Assembly: GCA_030041375.1 (NCBI GenBank)
Contig: JASHOA010000024.1
Span: 62,001 to 126,000 of the forward strand
Origin: Acetobacteraceae bacterium
GTDB lineage: Bacteria > Pseudomonadota > Alphaproteobacteria > Acetobacterales > Acetobacteraceae
DNA: 64,000 bases
Direction: 5' to 3'
Below the pieces are notes generated by a model that saw only the letters and a program-made list of their open reading frames with translations, was not told the DNA's origin and made no database searches. Positions 54,967-62,597 of this stretch are shown here, in pieces (within the stretch, counting starts at the first letter, position 1; every line of letters begins with the position of its first letter). The position numbers were made by a program, and so were the translations under genes.

Positions 54967-55551
54967 TTATTCCACGCTTTCGCCGATCAGCCGCTCGATC
55001 CGGCGATCGGGGATCAGCCAGACGAGCGCGACCGCGACATAGATCGCATCCGAGAGGCGCGGATCGACGAAGGCAAGGAAGATGCCGGCAAGATAGCAGA
55101 AGGGTGAGACCCTGCCTTTGAGGTCTCTTCCGAGAGCCAGCTTGAGGACGGAGTTTTCTCCTTCTGTGGCGATGACCACGCTCTGCATCACGTACCAGGC
55201 GATCGCCGGCATCAGGAGGGCCACTCCATAGACCGCTGTCGGGACGGGTGCGAAATGGAATTGCCCGACCCAGCGGGTGGCGAAGGGTATGAGCGAGAGC
55301 CAGAACAGGAGATGCAGGTTGGCCCAGAGCACCGCCCCGTTCACTCGCCGTACCAGGTGGAAGAAGTGGTGGTGATTGTTCCAGTAGATGCCGACATAGA
55401 GAAAGCTCAGCACGTAGGAGAAGAATACCGGCGCGACCGCGGCGAGCGCGGCAACGTTCGATCCGCGCGGCAGCTCGAGATTGAGCACCATGATCGTGAT
55501 GATGATGGCGATCACGCCGTCCGTGAAGGCGAGGAGGCGCTCCTTTCCCAT
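54967..55551 (-). CDS. TMEM175-family (DUF1211) potassium-channel-like protein
   Basis: 194 residues from MGKERLLAFTDGVIAIIITIMVLNLELP. The FTDG motif at the start of helix 1, with the following hydrophobic gate residues, defines the family. Six hydrophobic segments. Bacterial members form tetrameric K+ channels. An in-frame upstream extension (to 55644) is polar and lacks the motif context, so the internal ATG was chosen. Confidence 0.85.
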   Translation of the reverse strand: MGKERLLAFTDGVIAIIITIMVLNLELPRGSNVAALAAVAPVFFSYVLSFLYVGIYWNNHHHFFHLVRRVNGAVLWANLHLLFWLSLIPFATRWVGQFHFAPVPTAVYGVALLMPAIAWYVMQSVVIATEGENSVLKLALGRDLKGRVSPFCYLAGIFLAFVDPRLSDAIYVAVALVWLIPDRRIERLIGESVE

Positions 55552-55647
55552 CACGCCGACATCGGCTTCGGCGGTGCCGCGCTTGTCGTTTTCCGCCGCC
55601 GGATGACGGGGCAAGGCGCGGCGCGGCGGAGGGCGGGGGTACACCCG

Positions 55648-55893
55648 CTATCCCTCGTATTTTTCGACGACGCTCGCCGTCCTCACCTGGGCTTCATCCG
55701 GGCTCTTGCCGAATTCGCGGAGCGCCCGGCGCTGGCGCAGCAGATCCCAGCACTGGTCAAGCTGGACTCCGATCGCCTTCAGGCGAGCAAGATCGGCTTC
55801 GGAGATCTTGCTCTCCCGATAAAGCCGTTCCTCTTCCTCGGTCAGTTCCTGGATGTGATGCAGGACGCTCCGGTCTTTGGCTGCTCCACTCAT
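55648..55893 (-). CDS. DUF2630 family protein
   Basis: 81 residues. The helical LTEEEERLYRESKISEADLARLKAIGVQLDQCWDLLRQRRA core is the DUF2630 signature, with the terminal TASVVEKYEG. Function unknown. It has a good ribosome-binding site (AGGAGGAAC) and lies 17 bases after the GNAT gene on the same strand. Confidence 0.88.
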   Translation of the reverse strand: MSGAAKDRSVLHHIQELTEEEERLYRESKISEADLARLKAIGVQLDQCWDLLRQRRALREFGKSPDEAQVRTASVVEKYEG

Positions 55894-55910
55894 GGTTTGT
55901 TCCTCCTTCC

Positions 55911-56450
55911 TCAGTCGCTTCGTGCTGCCCGGTTGTCGAAAGAGAAGACAGGCCCCGACCAGCGCCGTCCGTCTCCGGCTTGCTCGGTCACGGGAAGGAG
56001 CCCGGGTGCTGCGAGCACGCTCTGCCAGAAACCGAGTGCCGGCCGATTATACTCCGCCACCGGAACCTCCCAACGCCCGGGGAAGCGGCGGAACGCGAGA
56101 TGCGCGGCGCGCGTGCCCACGCCACTCCTGCGGTATTTGCGCATGACGAAGAACTCTGCGACCGCATGGTCGAGCGGGCGGTCGAGGGCTGACCAGTGGT
56201 GCAGCAGCACGAATCCCGCGATCCGCGCGCCGACGCGGGTGATGAGCGCCACGCGACCCTCCTCCTGCCAGAAGTTCTCCAGCCAGGCAGCGGGGAAAAG
56301 CCCGTCCTCGCCGACCTCCCCGTAGGGACTTCCCGGGGGAGCGAATTCGGAGAAGTCGTGCAGGTAGAGCTGGAGCAGCCGGGCGAGCACCGGCCGCCCC
56401 GAGGGGGGACTCTCGGCAATCGTCACCTTATGGGTCGTGTCGAGAGGCAT
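55911..56450 (-). CDS. GNAT-family N-acetyltransferase
   Basis: 179 residues. Acetyl-CoA-binding motif region seen in VAEFFVMRKYRRSGVGTRAAHLAFRRFPGRWEV (the RxxGxG turn) with the preceding beta strand GFVLLHHW. Transfers an acetyl group to an amine of unknown identity. The N-terminal YLHDFSEFAPP segment is typical of a predicted acetyltransferase subgroup. Confidence 0.85.
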   Translation of the reverse strand: MPLDTTHKVTIAESPPSGRPVLARLLQLYLHDFSEFAPPGSPYGEVGEDGLFPAAWLENFWQEEGRVALITRVGARIAGFVLLHHWSALDRPLDHAVAEFFVMRKYRRSGVGTRAAHLAFRRFPGRWEVPVAEYNRPALGFWQSVLAAPGLLPVTEQAGDGRRWSGPVFSFDNRAARSD

Positions 56451-56600
56451 CGCCGTCAGCGCAATCCAGCCAGGAATGTGCGCACGCGTTCGTTGGGGGG
56501 ATCGCCGAACACGCGCACCAACGTCGTTTCGCGCTTCACGGCCGAGCAGAGCCCGATTCGGAGACGCGCGTCGCGATTGGCCTCCTCCCCGCCTTTTCTT

Positions 56601-57839
56601 TCAGTCGGGCCAGGCGAGCAGAGCGGCGACGCGCCGGCGGCGGCGTTCGGAAAGCGGGGTTGCGAGGGGCGCGGCGGCGGTGCGCGCCCGTTCGATCTCT
56701 TCGGCAAGCCGCCGCGCAACGACGCGCTCCTCGTCGGGGTGCAAATTGCAGGGATCGAGCTGGAACCATCCTAGCTCGACCTCGTGGTCGCGCACGATCA
56801 CGGGAGGCGCGCCTTGTGCCAGCGCATCGGCGAGATCCCAGGCGGTGATACGCGCCGCCGCAGGATCGACCGCAAGCCTGAGCCGCTCCAGCGGATTGCC
56901 GGTGGGATCCGGCACGATCTCGGCGCGAATTCCCGGGCGATCCGCAAGCGCATTGCGCCACGATTCCAGCGCCGCGCGCCGGCGCGCCCTGACGGCGGCA
57001 TGGTCGCGCCGCTGCCATGCCTCGAGTGCGGCCATCGCGCCGGCGATCCCTTCCTTGCCGACCTTCATGCCGCGGCCGATGCCGCGGTTCTGCAGGAATG
57101 CCGCCCGCACCAGCGATTTCCTTCCGGCGACGATTCCCGCTGTCGGGCCGCCCAGGAACTTGTGTGCGCTGAATGCGACGAGATCGGCTCCGCGTGCCAG
57201 AAAGCCCGGAATGTCATATTCCGAGGCCGCATCGACGAGCACGGGCCGGCCGGCGGCGTGCGCGATCTCCACCACCTCCTCGAGCGTAAGCTGGCCGTAC
57301 TCGACCGCGTGGTGCGAAACGACGTAGAGCACGGCGGCGGTGTGCAGCCCGATCGCACCGGCCAACTGGTAGCCGTGGACCTCGGTCGCCTGGCCGACGG
57401 GCACGACCCGCGCGCCGGCAAGCCTGACCGCTTGCTCGACCGGCGCGCCGTAGCCCACCATGTGGCCGATCTGGATCGGCACTTCGTTGCGGAGCGCGCC
57501 GGTATCGGGCAGCCGCTCGATCGCGGCCAGATCCGCGCCGGTCATGGCGGCGGCGACCGAGAGCGTGATGCCGGCCGAGCAGGACGCGGTGACGAACCCC
57601 GCCTCGGCGCCGCAAGCCCGGGCGATCACTGTGCTCGCCCGGCGTTGCAGATCGTCGATCTCGACGAATTCGCCAAGCACGGCAGAGATCGCCACCATCG
57701 CCTCCGGCACCACGATCGAGGCGCCGAGCGCGGTCATGGTGCCGGAGACGTTGACGATCGGCCGTAGCCCGAGTGCGGCGCGGATATCGCTGACCGGCGC
57801 GGCGCCGGGAGGGGCGGGGGCGTCAACCTGGGCAGGCAT
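56601..57839 (-). CDS. SelA-like PLP-dependent enzyme (DgaE/aminotransferase-fold)
   Basis: 412 residues. Starts [19 protein letters not shown], has [21 protein letters not shown], and the PLP lysine lies in [15 protein letters not shown]. It belongs to the SelA-fold family. Length and the early VNVSGTMT motif match D-glucosaminate-6-phosphate ammonia-lyase-like members and not true selenocysteine synthase, which is longer and has an extra N-terminal domain. Divergent from an IclR regulator with only 64 bases between, so it is probably that regulator's target. The substrate may be a sugar acid or amino acid. Confidence 0.8.
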   Translation of the reverse strand: MPAQVDAPAPPGAAPVSDIRAALGLRPIVNVSGTMTALGASIVVPEAMVAISAVLGEFVEIDDLQRRASTVIARACGAEAGFVTASCSAGITLSVAAAMTGADLAAIERLPDTGALRNEVPIQIGHMVGYGAPVEQAVRLAGARVVPVGQATEVHGYQLAGAIGLHTAAVLYVVSHHAVEYGQLTLEEVVEIAHAAGRPVLVDAASEYDIPGFLARGADLVAFSAHKFLGGPTAGIVAGRKSLVRAAFLQNRGIGRGMKVGKEGIAGAMAALEAWQRRDHAAVRARRRAALESWRNALADRPGIRAEIVPDPTGNPLERLRLAVDPAAARITAWDLADALAQGAPPVIVRDHEVELGWFQLDPCNLHPDEERVVARRLAEEIERARTAAAPLATPLSERRRRRVAALLAWPD

Positions 57840-57903
57840 TGCCAGCGGTGCGGACCTTCTTTAAGTGCGGAGCCTATACCGGTACTCTGGGACACCCCCA
57901 GTG

Positions 57904-58734
57904 ATGCGTCAACGCCGCTCCGCCAGCGCCGCTGTTCCTCTTTCCCTCGCCGCGCCGCCGCGCATCAGGGCAAGTTTTCTCGACCGCGCGCTCCAGGTTC
58001 TCGATCATCTTCAACAGCACGGGCGGCCGGCCACGCCTTACGAAATCGGCCGCAGTGTCGGCGCACCTCCCTCGTCGATCTATGCCGTGGTCGAGGCCCT
58101 GCTGCGGCGCAACCTGCTTTCGCGGGAAGCCGACAATCGCATCTGGCTCGGGCCGCGGCTTCTTCATTACGGACTCGCGTACGCGCGCGCGCTCGACCTC
58201 CTCGCGCTGGCGGGGCCGGTGATGCGTGCGCTCGCGGCCGGTATCGGCGAGACGGTGCAAGTCTGCGGGCGTGACGGCGACAGCATGGTGATTCTTGCGA
58301 TGGCGGAAGGGCCCGGCCAGTATCCTATCGGCACGCGTGCCGGCACGCGCCTGCCGCTGAACTGGACCGCGTCGGGGCTGCTGCTGGCGGGCCACCTGCC
58401 GCTCGCCGAGCGCAGGATGCTCTTCCGCCGCGCCGCACGCCCCTCGCCGACCGGGCGCGCCCCGACCGACCCGGAGGCGCTGGCAGCGGAATCCGCCGCC
58501 GCTTTCACCCGGCGCATCGCGATGCAGTTCGGTCGTACGTCGGAGGCCGTTGCCAGTCTCGCGGCTCCGATCCGCGATCGCACCGGTGCCTGCCAGGCGA
58601 CGATCTCGATCGTCACCGTCGAAGAACGTGCGCGCCGCAACCGGGCCCGCTACGTTGCCGCCGTGCAGGAGGCTGCGGCTGCAATCGAGGAGCGGCTTGG
58701 CCAGCCGGACGAGCCCGCCGCCCTCAGCGCCTGA
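57904..58734 (+). CDS. IclR-family transcriptional regulator
   Basis: 276 residues from MRQRRSASAAV. N-terminal winged helix-turn-helix (ALQVLDHLQQHGRPATPYEIGRSVGAPPSSIYAVVEALLRR) and C-terminal effector domain with PIGTRAGTRLPLNWTASG and the late TVEERARRNRARYVAAV. Upstream in-frame start (57865) would add 13 residues without pattern. Divergent from the SelA-like gene, which it most likely controls. Confidence 0.9.
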   Translation: MRQRRSASAAVPLSLAAPPRIRASFLDRALQVLDHLQQHGRPATPYEIGRSVGAPPSSIYAVVEALLRRNLLSREADNRIWLGPRLLHYGLAYARALDLLALAGPVMRALAAGIGETVQVCGRDGDSMVILAMAEGPGQYPIGTRAGTRLPLNWTASGLLLAGHLPLAERRMLFRRAARPSPTGRAPTDPEALAAESAAAFTRRIAMQFGRTSEAVASLAAPIRDRTGACQATISIVTVEERARRNRARYVAAVQEAAAAIEERLGQPDEPAALSA

Positions 58735-58749
58735 GCCGGCCGTGGTTGC

Positions 58750-58873
58750 CAGTGTGCCGACTCCAACGCTTGAACCGTCGGATGCACCCTGGCGGTCGGC
58801 ACACACCTCTTTATTTTCAGTGGCCTCTCATCCCCTTTCGTTTGCTGCCGACGGCAGCAAACGTCGGGGGCTA
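58750..58873 (+). repeat. Palindromic dispersed repeat, copy 3
   Basis: Left arm AGTGTGCCGAC (58751-58761) with GTCGGCACAC (58795-58804), then hairpin 2 CGTTTGCTGCC-GAC-GGCAGCAAACG (58839-58863). The right end is shortened by 7 bases (GGGGGCTAG instead of GGGGGCAGGACACTAG) and the outer T is C. On the minus strand its terminal TAG is the stop codon of the beta-lactamase-like gene. Confidence 0.9.
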
Positions 58874-59671
58874 GCGGACAGCGTGCCATGCCGCCGCGCT
58901 GATCTCACCGATGATCTCTTCCCCGGAATGGGGGTCGTTGGTCTCGCAGAATATGCTCAGGACCAGCATGCCGCGCGCGGTCTCGATAAAGCCTACGTCG
59001 TTGACGATGCCGGCCACGCTGCCGGTCTTCGAACCCCAGCGCGGCCGATCGTTCTTTGGAAGAAAGCGCGCGATTCGCCGTTCGTTCTGCTGCTTCTCCA
59101 GGTGGGCCGTCATCGCCTTGCACGATGCGGGTGAGGCGGCGGTGTGGTCGAAGAGTGCTGCGATCACCCGCGCATAATCGTCGGGCGTCGCCCAGTTTTC
59201 CGGCTCGCCGGGTTCGGCGGCATGCCCGCGCATCGGGCGCTCGAGCGTCGAGTTCTGCATCCCGAGGCCGCGCATGACGGCATTGACGCACGGCATTCCG
59301 ATCCGGTCGATCAGCACGTTAGTCGCCGTGTTGTCGCTGATGGAAATCATCAGATAGACGAGATCCCCGAGCGTGAGCACGATCCCTTCATGGAGGTGCA
59401 AAAGCACGCCGCTGCCCGGCGCGCGGTCTCTCTCACGCAGGAGATAAGTCTCATCGAGCCGCTGGCGTCCGGCCTCGATCTCGCGGAAGAGGGCTATCAT
59501 CAGCGGCACCTTGACGGTGCTGGCCGCGACGAAGCGGCGGGTTCCGTTGTGGCTGAACCGCTCGCCCGAGGGGGCGATCACGGAAGCGCCGATCACGATG
59601 CCATTCTGCTCACGACGGGCAATCGCCTTCTCAACCGCCGTCCAGTCGATCCTCGTCACTCTCTGTTCCAT
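58871..59671 (-). CDS. Class A beta-lactamase-like serine hydrolase
   Basis: 266 residues from MEQRVTRIDW. Active-site motifs: Ser51-T-V-Lys54, Ser112-Asp113-Asn114 (ISISDNTATN) and Lys215-Thr-Gly (GSKTGS). The Omega-loop glutamate cannot be assigned; the region reads MRGHAAEPGEPENWATP. No signal peptide is seen at this start. A longer in-frame extension (to 60100) is not convincing. It could be a beta-lactamase or a related PBP-like peptidase. The stop comes from repeat copy 3. Confidence 0.8.
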   Translation of the reverse strand: MEQRVTRIDWTAVEKAIARREQNGIVIGASVIAPSGERFSHNGTRRFVAASTVKVPLMIALFREIEAGRQRLDETYLLRERDRAPGSGVLLHLHEGIVLTLGDLVYLMISISDNTATNVLIDRIGMPCVNAVMRGLGMQNSTLERPMRGHAAEPGEPENWATPDDYARVIAALFDHTAASPASCKAMTAHLEKQQNERRIARFLPKNDRPRWGSKTGSVAGIVNDVGFIETARGMLVLSIFCETNDPHSGEEIIGEISAAAWHAVR

Positions 59672-59846
59672 CGCGCTCGTCCCTGAAGGTGGGTATCCTC
59701 TTTCGGGCGCCGCCTTGCACCTGTCCATCCCCGACGCGCGCCAGCCGAAGCCGCGCTTGACGTGCCACGCGCGCAAGCCAACGATTCGGCCATCGTTGCC
59801 CCGGCCCCGCGCCGCCTTGCTTTTGTCCGAGCAGAAGAACCATGGA

Positions 59847-60455
59847 ATGAACGCTGCTCTGTTCCCCGCGACCAGCATGCCGGATGCGGATTGGTGGCGG
59901 GCGCTGTGGCCTGACCCTGGGGCGGTGCTGGCGAACCTCGCCATTGCGGGCGGCGGGCTGGCGATCGATCTCTGCTGCGGCGACGGGCTCTTCACGGTGC
60001 CCCTGGCGCGGGAAGTGCAGCAGGTGATCGCGATCGACCTCGATCCCGCGATGCTGCGCCTGGCCAGGCGGAGGGGAGAGGTCGCAGAACAGAAAAACAT
60101 TTTCTACGTGGCGGCGGATGCCTGCGATCTCGCCTGCATCCGGGAAGGGTGCATGGATTTCGTGCTGATTGCGAACACGTTCCACGGGGTCCCGGACAAG
60201 ACGCGGCTGGCGCATGCGGTTGTTCGCGTGCTCGTTCCGGGCGGACGATTCGCCGTCATCAACTGGCACCGGCGCCCGCGCGAAAAAACGACGGTGCTCG
60301 GCGAGCCGCGCGGGCCGGGCACCGAACTCAGAATGACGCCCGCGGATCTCGAAGCCTCGCTACACCCTGCGGGTCTCTCCGAAATCCGCCTGGTCGAATT
60401 GCCGCCTTATCATTATGCCGCCGTATTCACGGCGGGGTTCACTGCTCGAGGATGA
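59847..60455 (+). CDS. Class I SAM-dependent methyltransferase
   Basis: 202 residues from MNAALFPATSMP. SAM-binding motif GLAIDLCCGDGLFTVPLAREV (motif I), an acidic residue ending strand 2 (AIDLDPAML), and the later LVPGGRFAVINWHRRP motif. Methylates a small molecule of unknown identity. Divergent from the beta-lactamase-like gene (175-nt gap). Its end overlaps the convergent dodecin gene by 17 bases. Confidence 0.88.
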   Translation: MNAALFPATSMPDADWWRALWPDPGAVLANLAIAGGGLAIDLCCGDGLFTVPLAREVQQVIAIDLDPAMLRLARRRGEVAEQKNIFYVAADACDLACIREGCMDFVLIANTFHGVPDKTRLAHAVVRVLVPGGRFAVINWHRRPREKTTVLGEPRGPGTELRMTPADLEASLHPAGLSEIRLVELPPYHYAAVFTAGFTARG

Positions 60456-60642
60456 AGGTCACCTCCATCGTCACGCGATACTCGGTGATCTTGCCGTTCG
60501 AGACGGCGGCCTTCAAGTCAACGACGTGCAACCCGGTGATGCCGCGCAGGGTCTTGCTCGCCCGCGCCAGGCCCTCGCGCACCGCCGCATCGAAACCTTC
60601 CGATGACGATGCCCTGATTCTCGAGACCGATGCGACTGCCAT
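60439..60642 (-). CDS. Dodecin
   Basis: 67 residues. Full-length dodecin: beta-strand VASVSRIRASSSEGFDAAVREGLARASKTLRGITGLHVVDLKAAVSNGKITEYRVTMEVTF pattern with the helix between. Twelve subunits make a hollow shell that stores flavins. GGAGGA ribosome-binding site precedes the ATG. Confidence 0.92.
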   Translation of the reverse strand: MAVASVSRIRASSSEGFDAAVREGLARASKTLRGITGLHVVDLKAAVSNGKITEYRVTMEVTFILEQ

Positions 60643-60739
60643 CGTTTCCTCCTCCGGCTGTTGCGTTCAGTCATTGCCATTACTTCGGCAATTCGCAACC
60701 CTACAGCAGCAAGCCGGCGGCGAACAAGAGCGATGAGAG

Positions 60740-62578
60740 TCAGTGCGCCGTCAGCGCCTGGTCGAGGTCGCGGATCAGATCCTCGGCACTTTCGAGGCCG
60801 ACGGAAAGGCGGATCACGTCCGCGCCGGCGCCGGCAGCCTGGCGCTGTTCGTCCGTCAACTGCCGGTGCGTGGTCGAGGCCGGATGCAGAATCAGGCTCC
60901 TGGTATCACCGATATTGGCGAGATGCGAAAAAAGCCGCACGCTCTCGACCGTCCGCACCCCCGCCTCGAAGCCGCCCCTGACGCCGAACGTCATCACCGC
61001 GCCGGCGCCGCGCGGCATGTATTTCTGCGCCAGCGCCCGATACGGGCTCGAATCGAGCCCGGCATAGGAGACCCATGAGACGGCGGGGTGGCTCTCGAGG
61101 AAGCGCGCCACCTCGAGGGTGTTCGCCACGTGCCGCTCCATGCGCACGGGCAGGGTCTCGATCCCGGTGATGGTGAGGAACGCATTCATCGGCGAGAGCG
61201 CTGGCCCGTAATCCCTGAGCCCGACGGCTCGGGCCTTGGTGGTGAAGGCGAAGTCGCCGAAATTCTCGTAGAAGCGAAGCCCGTGATAGGCAGGCTCCGG
61301 TTCGGTGAGCGCGGGGAACCGCCCGCCGGCGCTCCAGTCGAATCGGCCCGATTCCACGATCACGCCGCCGAGGGCGTGGCCGTGCCCGGAGAGGAACTTG
61401 GTTGTCGAGTGGCAGACCAGATCCGCGCCCCACTCGATCGGGCGGCAGAGATAGGGGCTCGCCAGCGTGTTGTCGACGATCAGCGGAATGCCCGCGCCGT
61501 GCGCGATAGCGGCGATGGCGGCGAGATCGACGACGATGCCGCCCGGGTTGGCGAGGCTCTCGACGAAGATCGCCTTGCAGCGCGGCGTCAGCGCGGCCGC
61601 AAAATTCTCCGGCTCGCGAGGGTCGACGAAATGGCAGGTCCAGCCGAGTTTCTTGAAAGACAGGCCGAACTGGGTGAGCGATCCGCCATAGAGATTGCGC
61701 GAGGCAAGAAACTCGTCCCCGGGCTCGAGCATGGTCACGAAGATCAGGAATTGCGCGGCGTGGCCGGAAGCCGAGGCGAGCCCGGCGCGTCCGCCCTCCA
61801 GACTCGCCACGCGTTCCTCGAGCACGGAGACGGTCGGGTTGGTGAGGCGCGAATAGAGATAGCCGAAGTCATGCAGGTTGAAGAGCGAGGCGGCGTGATC
61901 GACATCCTCGAACACGTAAGCCGTGGTCTGGAAGATCGGCGTGTTGCGGGCGCCGGTGGTGGGATCGGGGGCGGCCCCGGCATGGATGGCGCGCGTTTCG
62001 AACCCGAAGGTTTCGTTCCCGCCGCCCCAAGGGGGAGAGTTGCGGGGAGAGCTGCGAGGGGCGGCCCTGCCGCGCCGTTGCGGCCCTTTCGGTGCCTCGG
62101 CGGCGCGGTTGCGGACGATGCCGGAATTGACCCCGCTCCAGGAAAGCTCTCCGGCGAGCCGCCCGTATTCGATCTTCGGGCAGCGATCCATCACCACCTC
62201 GAGCCCGGCCGCCTCCGCCTTGGCGGCTGCCTCCTCGTTGCGCACGCCAAGCTGCATCCACACCACCTTGGCGCCGATCTCGATCGCCTCGGAAACGAGC
62301 GGCCCGGCATGGCGGGAGGCGCGGAAGATTTCCACCATCTCGACCGGTTCGGGAATGTCCCTGAGGCTGGCATAGACGCGTTCGCCGAGCAGCGTCGTCC
62401 CGGCAATCGTCGGGTTCACGGGGATGATGCGGAATCCTTTCCCCTGCAGATACTTCATCACGAAGTAGCTCGGCCGGTTCCACTCCGGCGAGGCGCCGAC
62501 CAGTGCGATCGTGCGGACGTTGCGCAGGATTCGCGCGAGCTTTTCATCGGAATAGGGGATCGGAGCGGGCGCATCCAT
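60740..62578 (-). CDS. Fusion: CoA-binding domain + O-acetylhomoserine sulfhydrylase
   Basis: 612 residues. Residues 1 to about 156 are a CoA-binding (YccU-like) Rossmann domain (RTIALVGASPEWNRPSYFVMKYL). About 157-189 is an Arg/Pro-rich linker. Residues 190-612 are a Cys/Met-metabolism PLP enzyme of the MetY type (FGFETRAIHAG start, PLP Lys394 in HSTTKFLSGHG). It makes homocysteine from O-acetylhomoserine and sulfide. No in-frame ATG, GTG or TTG lies near the domain junction, so the second domain has no obvious own start. Follows the glucarate dehydratase gene by 19 bases. Confidence 0.88.
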   Translation of the reverse strand: MDAPAPIPYSDEKLARILRNVRTIALVGASPEWNRPSYFVMKYLQGKGFRIIPVNPTIAGTTLLGERVYASLRDIPEPVEMVEIFRASRHAGPLVSEAIEIGAKVVWMQLGVRNEEAAAKAEAAGLEVVMDRCPKIEYGRLAGELSWSGVNSGIVRNRAAEAPKGPQRRGRAAPRSSPRNSPPWGGGNETFGFETRAIHAGAAPDPTTGARNTPIFQTTAYVFEDVDHAASLFNLHDFGYLYSRLTNPTVSVLEERVASLEGGRAGLASASGHAAQFLIFVTMLEPGDEFLASRNLYGGSLTQFGLSFKKLGWTCHFVDPREPENFAAALTPRCKAIFVESLANPGGIVVDLAAIAAIAHGAGIPLIVDNTLASPYLCRPIEWGADLVCHSTTKFLSGHGHALGGVIVESGRFDWSAGGRFPALTEPEPAYHGLRFYENFGDFAFTTKARAVGLRDYGPALSPMNAFLTITGIETLPVRMERHVANTLEVARFLESHPAVSWVSYAGLDSSPYRALAQKYMPRGAGAVMTFGVRGGFEAGVRTVESVRLFSHLANIGDTRSLILHPASTTHRQLTDEQRQAAGAGADVIRLSVGLESAEDLIRDLDQALTAH

Positions 62579-62597
62579 CGTGTTGTCTCCGCAATGC

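Noticed and set aside
56601-57839. Reading this gene as true selenocysteine synthase (selA) paired with selD
   Set aside because: Length, N-terminus and motif order fit the DgaE-like branch; no selB or tRNA-Sec is present.
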